38,241 nt of DNA from Planctomycetaceae bacterium (GCA_002862205.1 PKCN01000373.1:1-38241), one strand, 5' to 3'. Counted from the first letter of the stretch, positions 25,484 to 34,930 are shown. Numbers and translations: made by a program. The notes: generated from the sequence alone by a model not told the origin.

Positions 25484-25512
25484 TCATTCGAATCTATTTT
25501 AAAACAAATTTC

Positions 25513-26667
25513 ATGCCATCCCAGAACCACAGCGTCCCAAACCAGCGACCGTTTTCCGTGTCCATCCTTTGGGTCCTCGGATTTGCATTGACTTTGGTCG
25601 ATGCAGCTACGGCTGCTGAAAAACCATTGAAGGTATTTGTCTTGGCGGGGCAGTCCAACATGGATGGTCAGGCTGATGTGCGGACGCTCGACTTTTTGGG
25701 AGAGGACAGTAACGCGGCTCGTGCGGATCTATTGAGCGTGTTCAAGTCAGATGCAGGGGAGTTGATGACGCGTGATGATGTCTGGGTCGCGAATGCTGGT
25801 GTCCATGACCGGCTGCAAGTCGGCTTTGGAGGGCGACGTGATTATGACAAACTTGGCCGGAAAATTGGCCCGGAGTATTCATTCGGTCATTACATCGGCG
25901 AAGCATTCGATGAGCAGGTGTTGTTGATCAAATACGCGCCGGGGGGCAAGAGTCTGTACGTTGACTTTCGGCCGCCCAGTGCGGGGCAAACAGGGAATGA
26001 AAAGCTGGATTCAAAGGTTTTGTCCAAGGATGTGGCAGCAAAGTGGAACGATGGTAATGTGGAACCTGTGGTGGGGCTCGAATATCGAAAACTGGTTCGT
26101 TATGTCGAGACAACGTTGTCCACGCTTGGTGAACGTTTTCCAGATTACAACAAGTCGCAGGGCTACGAGATTGCAGGACTTGTGTGGTTTCAGGGCTTCA
26201 ATGATCTGTTTGACGTGACTGGAAGACAGCAGTACGGTCGAAACCTCGTTCATTTGATCCATGATCTTCGTCGAGATCTGCATGCACCTGACATGAAGGT
26301 GGTGGTAGGTGTCATGGGCGTGAACGGACCCCACAATGAAGAGAATCCAAAGCAAAGGGATGTGCGCAATGGGCAGCGATCAATCAATCAGGTGCACGAG
26401 TTGAAAGGAAACGCTCAAGCCATTGAAACTGCTGGGTTTTGTCATCCAGAAATCGTTGCAATCAAGACCGCTGGCTGGCTCAATAAAAAGCGAGACCTGA
26501 AAACAATGCCACTCACAGAGCGGGAACAGAAAATGCTCGCCCGGGCAACGTCAGATAAGGGCTATCACTACTACGGTGAAGGACGATTTTTTATTCTCGT
26601 CGGAAAAGCGTTCGCTGAAACCATGCTGGAACTGTTGGACGAAAATGAGTCCGCTGACTCCAGGTGA
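25513..26667 (+). CDS. Secreted SGNH esterase, sialate O-acetylesterase/CE6-like (second copy type)
   Basis: A 384-residue protein from the ATG at 25513. A GTG-started frame 27 codons longer would run through the operator-like repeat and lacks a signal sequence at its start, so I reject it. The signal region is SVSILWVLGFALTLVDAATAA (about 15-35, given as a span). LKVFVLAGQSNM has the nucleophile Ser 48; GLVWFQGFNDLFD is the block III equivalent; and KGYHYYGEGRFF holds the likely catalytic His. YAPGGKSL and DFRPPSAG are shared with the esterase at 5968-6894, so the two are paralogues, not recent copies. It should deacetylate or de-esterify a carbohydrate outside the cytoplasm. It lies 122 bp after the LamG-esterase gene and may be regulated separately through the inverted repeat. 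Confidence 0.9.
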   Translation: MPSQNHSVPNQRPFSVSILWVLGFALTLVDAATAAEKPLKVFVLAGQSNMDGQADVRTLDFLGEDSNAARADLLSVFKSDAGELMTRDDVWVANAGVHDRLQVGFGGRRDYDKLGRKIGPEYSFGHYIGEAFDEQVLLIKYAPGGKSLYVDFRPPSAGQTGNEKLDSKVLSKDVAAKWNDGNVEPVVGLEYRKLVRYVETTLSTLGERFPDYNKSQGYEIAGLVWFQGFNDLFDVTGRQQYGRNLVHLIHDLRRDLHAPDMKVVVGVMGVNGPHNEENPKQRDVRNGQRSINQVHELKGNAQAIETAGFCHPEIVAIKTAGWLNKKRDLKTMPLTEREQKMLARATSDKGYHYYGEGRFFILVGKAFAETMLELLDENESADSR

Positions 26668-26726
26668 GTTGTTGATCGCAGAGGACAAGCAAACAGCTCA
26701 GGTGCGTGTGACCCTGGTGCCGGGAA

Positions 26727-27623
26727 TCACTTGGCGATCCGTGGACGTTGCATGTTGACCGGATGCTGAAAAAGCAGGTTGGTGTAGGCGTAGGAGTCGC
26801 GTGGGACGTGTGGATGCCGATTGCGGTTGCGGTATTCAAATACTTCGTAACCATAATCCAGAAGAAAATCCACGTTCCGCCGACTCAGACCATTGCCAGT
26901 CGTGGTGCAAACCTGGTCTCCCATTTCCAGAACAATCGTCGGGTGGCAACGATCAATTGTTTCGGTCATGCCTTCGAGTACAGGGATTTCTGCGCCTTCA
27001 GTGTCGATTTTGAGAAAGTCAGGATCGCCATGCTGATGAGCAAAATTATCCAGCTTGACCGCTGGTACAGTCGTTCGTTGATTCAGGGAATCCGCTGAAT
27101 CAGGTTCGTAGCCATCTCCGATTACAAAGTTCAAACTGCTTCGTCCAATGCCCTGCTCGATGAATGCCAGTGGGCCAGACTCGCGATATGCAGCAACTTT
27201 ACAGCATGTGATGTTTTCACGGCGTGCAGCATTCTCAGTCAAGACTTCGTAGGTCGCCGCTGTGGGTTCAAATGCGAATACGTGCCCGTTGGGGCCTACA
27301 AGTGAAGATGCCAATAAGCTGAAGTAACCGTAGTGTGAACCAACATCATAAAAGGTCATTCCGGGTTCAAGACAATCGATGAATATCGAGGTGACATCGT
27401 CCTCAAAGTAACCGAACTTACCGAGTCGGCCAGAAACAAATTCAGGAAAGACAACTGACATCTCCTGACCCCAGAATAACGGCACGGAAACTTTACAGGC
27501 CTTTCCGAGCCACTTTGCCGCCTTTTTCTCAATTCTCACCTTGGCCCAGCGGGGTAAGTTGCGGATGTGGCGTCGTTCATTTTGCCGAAGCCAGTGCTGT
27601 TTGACTTTGTCACGATCCGTCAT
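26727..27623 (-). CDS. FkbM-family SAM-dependent methyltransferase
   Basis: A 298-residue cytoplasmic protein without a signal peptide. A basic N-terminal part leads to the SAM-binding motif I FYDVGSHYGYFSLLAS (91-106), followed by GHVFAFEPTAATYEVL (113-128), the FkbM-typical FLKIDTEGAE (near 208-217) and an IVLEMG strand. FkbM members O-methylate sugars of glycans, glycolipids or natural products. The ATG has GAGG about 10 bases upstream. It converges with the esterase gene (60-bp gap) and lies downstream of the sulfatase on the same strand, but the 266-bp gap makes a shared transcript uncertain. A sugar substrate is plausible from family and neighbours, not shown. Confidence 0.93.
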   Translation of the reverse strand: MTDRDKVKQHWLRQNERRHIRNLPRWAKVRIEKKAAKWLGKACKVSVPLFWGQEMSVVFPEFVSGRLGKFGYFEDDVTSIFIDCLEPGMTFYDVGSHYGYFSLLASSLVGPNGHVFAFEPTAATYEVLTENAARRENITCCKVAAYRESGPLAFIEQGIGRSSLNFVIGDGYEPDSADSLNQRTTVPAVKLDNFAHQHGDPDFLKIDTEGAEIPVLEGMTETIDRCHPTIVLEMGDQVCTTTGNGLSRRNVDFLLDYGYEVFEYRNRNRHPHVPRDSYAYTNLLFQHPVNMQRPRIAK

Positions 27624-27889
27624 GTTGGCCGAACCTCAAGCTCGTAGAAAGCAATTACACCGGAGAACTAATGAAATTCGGGGAGTGGTGTCAATTCCGA
27701 TACGACTCAACTGTCTCTGTTTCGAGCCTTGTCGAGACTCAGATTGACAACCGAAATGGCGGGTAAATCACCATTGAAAATGGCGTTTCACGCCGAAAAG
27801 CAACACGAACCTTAGACAAGGGACAGGAGACGCGATTCCATGAGAAAGATCAGTCGGTGTGAACGAGACGGTGCTGCAAATGCAAGCAA

Positions 27890-30115
27890 TTATCTTTTTT
27901 GTTGACTGTAGATGGGCGGTGTCCAATTTTTGGGAACGCGACCTTGAGGCCGGACTCCTTTAGCATCATCTGAAATGGGGTGCTCCGCCGCGCTTTGCAG
28001 CGGTAGATCGTCGGGCAGATTTTTGAGCTCAAAATCTTTGTACTGGATGGTCATCGCTGGCCCGACATGTACCTGAACTGCCAACACACCTTCCAGTTTT
28101 CGACCGCTTTCATCCAAGTCAATGACGTCAATGGTTTTGGTTCCATCGATCCAGTGCTGGTGATGGTTGCCTTTCACAAGCACACGGTATTCGTGCCACT
28201 GATCGGCAGCGGCAACGGGAGGTTGCCAGGTATCGACGATCCAGCCTTGTCCTTGGGAGTCAATGATCACTTTGTTACCAGTGCGAGCAAGAATACGTCG
28301 GCCCTTCTCTTCGTAAAGCATGCCGTTGTACTGGGGGTTGTTTGCCACGACATCACATTGATACCCCGTGACCACATCGAGTCCAAGATCGGGTCGGGAA
28401 GTACCACGATACTGGATGCCACTGTTTCCGCCCGCGGTTACTTTTACTTTGACGCGAAGATCAAAGTTGCGAATGGTTGACCCCTTCCATGTCAAAAATC
28501 GATTCATCTTCAGCGAGCCATCTGTGGTTCCGGTGATGGCTCCATCCTTGACAGACCAATATTTCGGATCGCCTGCCCATTGGCGAAGGTTTTTGCCGTC
28601 GAAAACTTTCATGAAACCTTCGTCATTGACCCTTCCCACGTTGTTGGCCGAAGCGGTGGGTGTTGGGTCCGTTGAGCGATTGAAGCCTGCGATTGGGTCC
28701 AGCGGACCACCGTATTCATTCACTTGTTGGGTTGTTCGTTGTCGCATGGCATCGAGTACGCCGGCATAAACGGGGTCGTCAGCCAGATTGGTCAATTCGT
28801 CAGGGTCATTCTTCAGGTCGTGAAGGAATTCATGATTCTCATGATCAAAATATCGAACGTACTTGTAGTTCTCGTTCCGTAGTCCTTCAAAGGCTGGAAT
28901 GCGATTGCGAACGGCGAAGTGCTCGTGGAATGTTTCGTTTCGCCAGTTTTCAATCTGTTCGCCATTCACAATGGGTTTGAGGCTCAAGCCTTGATATCGC
29001 TCGGGGATCTCGATCCCTGCCCAATCAAGAAATGTTGCGGGCAGGTCAAGGTTCAGCGCGGTGGCGCGGGTCACCTGCCCACGCTTGGTCGGTTTGACAC
29101 GCGGGTCATGAATGATCAGTGGAACGCGAAGTGATTCTTCAAAGTGCGACCACTTGCCAGCCAATCCGCGGTTGCCCATGTGGTAACCATTGTCGGCTGA
29201 ATAGACAATGATTGTGTTTTCGGCCAAACCGGCGTCTTTGAGTGCTTGCATGAAACGCCCAATTGCACCATCAATCCCACTGACCATGCGGTAATAGGAT
29301 CGCACGTTGGTTTGATATTTCTGTTCGGTGTTCCAACGCCAGAAGAAGCGTTCACGGTTGATCGTGGTCTTCAGGAAATCAGGCAGAGCATAAAAGATTC
29401 CCGGGTCGTTCAGGCGTGGTGGGGAAATGACAACATCGTCGTACATTCCGTCCACCGCTCGTGGCCAAGGAAAATGTCCGATGCCGGGTCTGCGATCACT
29501 GTCCTCCGCATGGCACGCATTGAACCACATGTTCAACGCGAATGGCTTGTCTTTGGGCTGCGACTCAATGAACTTGATCCCGCGGTCCACAATCACTTCC
29601 GTTTCGTGTCGTAAGCTCCCATCGGGCTGTTTCTTGTAAAAAGGATTGCGACCAATCGCTTCGAATTCGTCAAAGTGGTCTTCACGTTTGTATTTGCGAG
29701 GCATCTTGGCATGCCATTTTCCAAAGTATCCGGTGCGATAACCATTCTGTCTCAGAATGTCGCTGTACAACGTTTGAACTGCTTCGGGTGTCGCTGTATC
29801 CGGGTTGCTTGATGTGCCAAAACTGCGGCCGGTCAAGCCACTGAGGATCGTGGTTCGGCTGACCCAGCAGATTGAATGGCTCACGCACGCGTTGTCGAAT
29901 CTCGTTCCTGCTCTCGCCAATGCGTCAATGTTCGGTGTTTGGACGACAGGGTTTCCGTAACAGCCAAGCGTACTGGTGGTTTGATCATCGGTGAAGAAAA
30001 ACACAATGTTGGGTGGACCCGCTGAGTCTGTTTCAGCAGCAGAGGCGTCGCCCGCACACAGCAGGCCACCGAGCAGTAAAAACATTACAGAACAGATTCG
30101 AAGATTCCAACGCAT
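27890..30115 (-). CDS. Secreted sulfatase fused to a DUF1080 domain, atypical active-site motif
   Basis: A 741-residue exported protein with a signal peptide (about 1-27). The S1 sulfatase part (about 34-490) has NIVFFFTDDQ with metal ligands Asp 43 and Asp 44, the formylglycine site ICWVSRTTILSGLTGR with Cys 83, GKWHAK (132-137), and YSADNG with Asp 308 and Asn 309, then Lys 321. The usual site is C-x-P-S-R; here the Pro is Val (C-W-V-S-R). Cys and Arg remain, so activation to formylglycine is possible but not certain. About residues 515-725 form a DUF1080 (3-keto-disaccharide hydrolase or LamG-like) domain: FDGKNLRQW, WSVKDGAITG, GNSGIQYRG, GYQCDV, WHEYRVLVKG, HWIDG. The pair probably desulfates and binds or cuts one glycan. 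No Shine-Dalgarno site is evident. Confidence 0.93.
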   Translation of the reverse strand: MRWNLRICSVMFLLLGGLLCAGDASAAETDSAGPPNIVFFFTDDQTTSTLGCYGNPVVQTPNIDALARAGTRFDNACVSHSICWVSRTTILSGLTGRSFGTSSNPDTATPEAVQTLYSDILRQNGYRTGYFGKWHAKMPRKYKREDHFDEFEAIGRNPFYKKQPDGSLRHETEVIVDRGIKFIESQPKDKPFALNMWFNACHAEDSDRRPGIGHFPWPRAVDGMYDDVVISPPRLNDPGIFYALPDFLKTTINRERFFWRWNTEQKYQTNVRSYYRMVSGIDGAIGRFMQALKDAGLAENTIIVYSADNGYHMGNRGLAGKWSHFEESLRVPLIIHDPRVKPTKRGQVTRATALNLDLPATFLDWAGIEIPERYQGLSLKPIVNGEQIENWRNETFHEHFAVRNRIPAFEGLRNENYKYVRYFDHENHEFLHDLKNDPDELTNLADDPVYAGVLDAMRQRTTQQVNEYGGPLDPIAGFNRSTDPTPTASANNVGRVNDEGFMKVFDGKNLRQWAGDPKYWSVKDGAITGTTDGSLKMNRFLTWKGSTIRNFDLRVKVKVTAGGNSGIQYRGTSRPDLGLDVVTGYQCDVVANNPQYNGMLYEEKGRRILARTGNKVIIDSQGQGWIVDTWQPPVAAADQWHEYRVLVKGNHHQHWIDGTKTIDVIDLDESGRKLEGVLAVQVHVGPAMTIQYKDFELKNLPDDLPLQSAAEHPISDDAKGVRPQGRVPKNWTPPIYSQQKR

Positions 30116-30165
30116 GGTATTTTGTGCTTGGGGTGGGATTCAGGAAGAAGCTGCGTAAACGCAAA

Positions 30166-30222
30166 GAAGACTTGGGAAGTCACAGAAGACTTGGGAAGTC
30201 ACCGAAGACTTGGGAAGTCACC
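30166..30222. repeat. Three tandem 19-bp repeats
   Basis: GAAGACTTGGGAAGTCACM at 30166-30184, 30185-30203 and 30204-30222, with one variable last base, and a partial fourth unit (GAAG). Each unit contains GACTTGGGAAGTC, a short inverted repeat (GACTT/AAGTC). Confidence 0.9.
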
Positions 30223-30304
30223 GAAGTTACCTGCTGTATTCTAATGCATCTGGCTGATTCATGAATCCACCTGCTGTTTTTTCAGGCGATTTCATGGGCG
30301 CGAG

Positions 30305-30358
30305 CGAGAAAACAGATGGCCACGAGAAAACAGATGGCTACGAGAAAACAACGAGCCA
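30305..30358. repeat. Three tandem 18-bp repeats
   Basis: CGAGAAAACAGATGGCYA at 30305-30322 and 30323-30340, with a more diverged third unit at 30341-30358. It lies next to the hairpin after the efflux operon. Confidence 0.82.
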
Positions 30359-30360
30359 CG

Positions 30361-30384
30361 CATCCCCCATGAAGGGTGGGGATG
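30361..30384 (-). terminator. Putative terminator of the efflux operon
   Basis: CATCCCC (30361-30367) and GGGGATG (30378-30384) pair around a 10-base loop, about 50 bp after the adaptor stop. In the minus direction a CGTTGTTTTCTCG stretch follows within about 12 bases, giving a partly U-rich tail. Confidence 0.4.
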
Positions 30385-30435
30385 AGTGAGTTTGCGTGAC
30401 TCCGCGAGTCTCCTTGCCGTTGGCCGATGCCGAGC

Positions 30436-31773
30436 TCAGCTGTTTGCGTCTGCAGCGGGTGCTTCAGTGGGAGCAACTGAAGATTGCTTCGGCTCTGCGG
30501 CGGGTTGCTTCGGCTCTGCGGCGGGTTGCTTCGGCTCTGCGGCGGGTTGACTGGGTTCTGACTTGGGAACATCCGTGCCGGTGACGTTTACCGTCATTCC
30601 TGCGCGAACTTTTTGTGTCCCTTCGACAATCACTTTTTCGCCGAGTTTCAGGCCGGAAGTGATGACGTATTGTTCTTGAAACAGGGTACCGAGGGTTACG
30701 TCACGGATGTCGACCTGATTCGAGGCATTGACGACGTAGATTTGCTCGCCCAATTGTGATTCAACGAGTGCCGCTTTGGGTACCAGCAGCGAGTTGGGCG
30801 TTTCTCCGAGAATGACTTCGACTGGAGCGTATTGCCCGGAAATCAACGATTCGGAGTTCGATTTGTCTTCGGGATTGGGAATGATCCCGCGCATCATCAG
30901 TGTGTCAGTCGCAGGATTGATCTCGGAACTCATGTAATCAAGGGTTCCCTCATGTGCATAGTCTTTGCCATTTGGAAGAAGCACCTTGAATTTGATGTTC
31001 GAAATGTCGACTTTCTTGCCTGTCAATTGTCCACTGGTGACGCTCTGCATGTCGAATAATTCATTGCGGGTCACCTTGAATTCAACATAGATGGGATCGA
31101 TTTGAACAAGCGAAGTCAGCACGGTGGACTCTGCATCTACCAGTTGGCCGATGTTTCGTTTGGTGTTCTGGATACGGCCTTCAAATGGGGCAGTGAGTGT
31201 CGTGTATTCCAGGTTCAGCTTTGCTGTTTCAATGTTGGCTTTGTTCTGTTCGATATTGGCCTTCGTTTCAGCTTCTTTTGCGACAGCTTCTTCCTTCTGC
31301 TGTTCAGAACCGGCACCCTGTTTGGCAAGGTCGGTGTAACGTTTGACTTCACCTGTCCAGAGGGTGAGTTGTGCCTCGCTGCGAGTCAAGTCAGCTTGAG
31401 CACTGTCCAGCGCGGCTTGGAAAGGACGCGGGTCGATGATGTAGAGCAGTTGATCTTTTTTGACAATGCTGCCCTCCACGAACTTTCGCTCCGTGATGTA
31501 GCCGGTGACGCGAGGGATAATGTCAATGTATTTCACCGCCTGAACCGTCCCACTGAATGGGTAAATGATGGGGACGGTTGCCTGGGTGACCTCTGCTACA
31601 GTGACTTGTGGAGGGGGCGGAGTGGGCTTGGCAACAGGTTTGCTGTTGCAGCCCGACAGCGTTGCCATGACAAGGAACGCAATGCAAACCGATGCACGCA
31701 TGGGGCCATTGCAAGCACATTGCAAACGGACCAAGGTCGCTTCAAGGACAGTTGTTTCAAGCACCTTCATCAT
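30436..31773 (-). CDS. RND efflux periplasmic adaptor (membrane fusion protein), lipoprotein
   Basis: A 445-residue AcrA/MexA-type adaptor. The lipobox LSGC puts the acylated Cys at residue 42 of this start; an internal ATG at 31699-31701 (MRASVCIAFLVMATLSGC) gives a more standard signal and may be the real start, although the first ATG is only 10 bp after the pump gene. The order is barrel strand, lipoyl half (GYITERKFVEGSIVKKDQLLYIID), a helical hairpin rich in Ala, Glu and Gln (about 125-190), the second lipoyl half (LTAPFEGRI...GQLV), then beta-barrel and membrane-proximal parts. The C-terminus is a low-complexity tail with three QPAAEPK units. It links the inner-membrane pump to an outer-membrane channel, which is not encoded here. 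Confidence 0.93.
   Translation of the reverse strand: MMKVLETTVLEATLVRLQCACNGPMRASVCIAFLVMATLSGCNSKPVAKPTPPPPQVTVAEVTQATVPIIYPFSGTVQAVKYIDIIPRVTGYITERKFVEGSIVKKDQLLYIIDPRPFQAALDSAQADLTRSEAQLTLWTGEVKRYTDLAKQGAGSEQQKEEAVAKEAETKANIEQNKANIETAKLNLEYTTLTAPFEGRIQNTKRNIGQLVDAESTVLTSLVQIDPIYVEFKVTRNELFDMQSVTSGQLTGKKVDISNIKFKVLLPNGKDYAHEGTLDYMSSEINPATDTLMMRGIIPNPEDKSNSESLISGQYAPVEVILGETPNSLLVPKAALVESQLGEQIYVVNASNQVDIRDVTLGTLFQEQYVITSGLKLGEKVIVEGTQKVRAGMTVNVTGTDVPKSEPSQPAAEPKQPAAEPKQPAAEPKQSSVAPTEAPAADANS
30484..30546. repeat. Three exact 21-bp repeats in the adaptor C-terminus
   Basis: Three copies (30484-30504, 30505-30525, 30526-30546) encode the QPAAEPK units of the C-terminal tail in frame. The rest of the adaptor is not repetitive. 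Confidence 0.9.
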
Positions 31774-31783
31774 CCAATTTCAA

Positions 31784-34700
31784 TCATGAAGTGGTTTCGG
31801 ATTTGGGGTCAGCATCGCGTGGCTTGCGAGATTTCATCGCCCACTCACGCATGTGCTGAATTGTGTAGTAGAAAATCGGAACAAATATGATCAGGACAGT
31901 TGCCACTGCGAGACCACCCACCACAGTTGTTCCAAGCGAACGGCGGGAATTGGCACCGGCCCCAGTGGCAATGACCAATGGGAGTAAACCAATGATGAAC
32001 GCGAGTGCTGTCATCAGGATTGGACGCAGACGCACGCGTGCTGCTTCCATGGCGGATTCGAGAATCGTCGAGCCGTTGCGTCTCTGATCTGCAGCGAATT
32101 CGACGATCAGAATTCCGTTTTTGGCGGTCAAGCCAATCAGCATGACCAAACCAATCTGACCATAAACGTCCAGGTCAAGACCGCGGACTGTAAGTGCACC
32201 CGCAGCTCCGAGCAGGCCCAGCGGTACTCCCATCAGAACCATGATTGGCATGGTCCAACTCTCGTATTGGGCCGCCAAGACCAGGAACACGAATACGAGT
32301 GACAAGGCGAAAATCAGAGGAGCAAGGTTACCAGCTTTCAATTGCTGATAGGTGATCCCGGTCCATTGGAATCCAAAGCCATCTGACAGTTCGTTATTCG
32401 CCAGATCTTCCATTGCCGAGATCGCCTGGCCCGAACTGAAACCCGGTGCATTGCCGCCATTGACTGCAACGGATTTGTATTGATCGTAATGAGGAATATT
32501 GTACGGACCTACCAGAGGCTCGATGTTCACAAAGGCGTTGAGGTCAATCATGTCCCCGTCTTTGTTTCGTACTTTCAGACGCCCGATATCGTCGACGTCC
32601 GAGCGTGCATCTTCTTCTGCTTGCAGATAGACGCGATAGACCTTGCCGTATTTGTTGAATTCGTTGACGTAAAGTGAGCCCAGATTGATTTGCAGGGTGG
32701 CGAATAATTCAGTGATCGAGACACTGTGGATTTTTGCTTTCGTGCGATCAACATCAAGGTATCGTTGCGGTACGGAATCATCGAAAGTCGTGTAGACACC
32801 TGCCAGTTCAGGACGTTTTCGGGCAGCTTTGATGAAACTGTTGCTGGCTTCACTGAGCGCTGTAACGCCACGATCATTCAAGTCCTGGATTTCGAAGGTG
32901 AAACCACCCGTGGATCCAAGTCCCGGAATCGCTGGTGCGTTGGCAATCTTGACCTGGGCTCCGGGGATTGCTGCCATTTTTTCATTGAGCGACTTGATGA
33001 TTGCTCGAAGTTGGGTTTGCGGTGTGGTCCGCTCGCCCCATGGTTTCAACACGACAAAGGCAAATCCAGCGTAGGGCTGTTTGACTGAATCGATGATGTT
33101 GTAGCCGGAAACCTCCACCACATCTGCTACGCCATCGGTCGATAAGGCCATGTCGCTGACTTTGTCCATGATCTCTCGTGTTCTCGCGATCGTTGCTCCG
33201 TTGGGCAGGTTGGCGATTGCCATCACGTAACCTTGATCCTCTTCAGGAACAAAACCCGTGGGTGTCACGGCGAACAGGTAAACCATCAACACGCACAAAC
33301 CGGCAAAGGCGGTCATCGTCAGGTACCACAGTTTCGACATCCAGCGAACGGCTTGGGCATAGCCCGAGGAAAGTCGATTGAAGCCTGAATTGAACGCACG
33401 GAAGAAAATGTTCTTCTTCTTCCCACCATCCGGCTTGAGAAGCACAGCACATAATGCCGGACTGAGAGTCAATGAGTTGATGCCGGAAAGCCCCACTGCC
33501 ATGGCGATGGTCAGTGAGAACTGGTTGTACAGTTGTCCGGTCATGCCCGGAATGAAGGATACCGGTACGAACACGGCCATCAGCACCAAGGTGGTCGCGA
33601 TGATCGGACCACGCACCTCTGCCAATGCCTCCTTGGTGACTTCGTTCATGTCCTTGCCACCTTCATCGAGGCGACGCATGACATTTTCTACCACCACGAT
33701 TGCATCATCAACGACAAGAGCAACCGCCAGCACCATGCCCAGCAGGCTCAGGGTGTTGATCGAGAAACCGAAAATCAGCATGAACGCGAAGGTGCCGATC
33801 AGGGCGACTGGTACGGCAATGGTCGGAATCAACGTAGCACGTACGTTCTGCAGAAAGATAAAGACAACCAGAATCACCAATGCGATCGCCTGGATCAGAG
33901 TCACCAGCACCTCATGAACCGAGTCTGTGATGAATTCGGTCGTGTCGTAGCGGACCGTCCATTCCATGTCCACGGGAAAATGTTCCGCGAGGCCATCCAT
34001 TGTTTTTTCAAGTTCTTTTTTGATCTGCAATCCGTTGGCGTCGGCCAACTGGAATACGATGATCGTGGCGGTTGGCTTGCGATTAAGCTGGGTTCCCCAG
34101 TCATACTCTTCGCTACCAAGTTCGACACGAGCAATGTCCTTGATTCGGACGACCGAACCGCCCGGTGTCGCACGCACGATGATGTTTTCGAATTGGGAAA
34201 CCTGTTCCAGACGGCCCAGTGTGCTGAGCTGGAATTCGATCGCCTGACCCTCCGGAGCCGGGGCCTGCCCGATCTTTCCAGCGGCGACCTGCTGGTTCTG
34301 TTCTTTGATCGCCTGCTGTACATCGAGCGCTGTCATGCCAAGATTGTTCAGCTTTGCAGGGTCCAGCCAGATCCGCATTGCATACTTGCTGAGACCAAAG
34401 TTGGTTACCGAGGCGATGCCGGGAATACGCGACAAAGCATCCGTCAAATGGATGTCGGCATAGTTTTGCAGGAACGTTGCATCGTGTGTCCCGTTGGGAG
34501 ATAACAGGCTCACCGCCAGCAACATGTTGGTGGAGTGTTTCTCGATGGTCAGTCCAACCTGCTGGACTTCCGAGGGTAACTGCGACAAAGCCTCGTTGCT
34601 GCTGGTCAACAACTCCATCTGGCCGATGTCCTGATCGAAGCCAACATCAAATGTAACGGTAATGATCGAATCACCGTTGTTGGTGCTGTTGGATGACATG

Positions 34701-34927
34701 TAAATCATGCCAGCAGAGCCGTTGAGTTGTTCCTCAAGCGGAGTGGTCACCGTTTTGGAAACCACGTCCGAGCCGGCACCCAGATACTGGGTTGAAACCT
34801 GCACCTGCGGCGGAACCAGCGGTGGAAACTGGGCGATCGGCAAGACCGTCATACTGATCGCCCCCGCCATGATCATGATCAACGCGATCGCAGACGCGAA
34901 AACGGGTCGGTCGATGAAGAAATTCAT
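31784..34927 (-). CDS. RND multidrug efflux pump (HAE-1/AcrB family)
   Basis: A 1047-residue inner-membrane proton antiporter, the normal family length. It begins MNFFIDRPVFA, as AcrB homologues do. The first helix is followed by a large periplasmic loop (PPQVQVSTQYLGAGSDVV, TTPLEEQLNG). Helix 4 carries LVVDDAIVVVENV with Asp 407 and Asp 408, the proton-relay pair. The second half has the matching GLTAKNGILIVEFA helix with the conserved Lys. It would expel hydrophobic drugs, dyes, detergents or metabolites using a trimer. The gene precedes its adaptor, the reverse of the common adaptor-pump order. The ATG lacks a Shine-Dalgarno site and lies 3 bp after the stop of a small upstream frame, so translational coupling is possible. 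No outer-membrane channel or TetR regulator is in the window. Confidence 0.96.
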   Translation of the reverse strand: MNFFIDRPVFASAIALIMIMAGAISMTVLPIAQFPPLVPPQVQVSTQYLGAGSDVVSKTVTTPLEEQLNGSAGMIYMSSNSTNNGDSIITVTFDVGFDQDIGQMELLTSSNEALSQLPSEVQQVGLTIEKHSTNMLLAVSLLSPNGTHDATFLQNYADIHLTDALSRIPGIASVTNFGLSKYAMRIWLDPAKLNNLGMTALDVQQAIKEQNQQVAAGKIGQAPAPEGQAIEFQLSTLGRLEQVSQFENIIVRATPGGSVVRIKDIARVELGSEEYDWGTQLNRKPTATIIVFQLADANGLQIKKELEKTMDGLAEHFPVDMEWTVRYDTTEFITDSVHEVLVTLIQAIALVILVVFIFLQNVRATLIPTIAVPVALIGTFAFMLIFGFSINTLSLLGMVLAVALVVDDAIVVVENVMRRLDEGGKDMNEVTKEALAEVRGPIIATTLVLMAVFVPVSFIPGMTGQLYNQFSLTIAMAVGLSGINSLTLSPALCAVLLKPDGGKKKNIFFRAFNSGFNRLSSGYAQAVRWMSKLWYLTMTAFAGLCVLMVYLFAVTPTGFVPEEDQGYVMAIANLPNGATIARTREIMDKVSDMALSTDGVADVVEVSGYNIIDSVKQPYAGFAFVVLKPWGERTTPQTQLRAIIKSLNEKMAAIPGAQVKIANAPAIPGLGSTGGFTFEIQDLNDRGVTALSEASNSFIKAARKRPELAGVYTTFDDSVPQRYLDVDRTKAKIHSVSITELFATLQINLGSLYVNEFNKYGKVYRVYLQAEEDARSDVDDIGRLKVRNKDGDMIDLNAFVNIEPLVGPYNIPHYDQYKSVAVNGGNAPGFSSGQAISAMEDLANNELSDGFGFQWTGITYQQLKAGNLAPLIFALSLVFVFLVLAAQYESWTMPIMVLMGVPLGLLGAAGALTVRGLDLDVYGQIGLVMLIGLTAKNGILIVEFAADQRRNGSTILESAMEAARVRLRPILMTALAFIIGLLPLVIATGAGANSRRSLGTTVVGGLAVATVLIIFVPIFYYTIQHMREWAMKSRKPRDADPKSETTS

Positions 34928-34930
34928 GAC

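Larger units (their letters stand above)
30116..30435. other. Repeat-rich gap between adaptor and sulfatase genes
   Basis: About 320 bp. It holds two separate tandem repeats (19 bp x3 and 18 bp x3) and a hairpin that may end the efflux operon. The sulfatase promoter must lie here too. No gene is seen. Confidence 0.6.
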
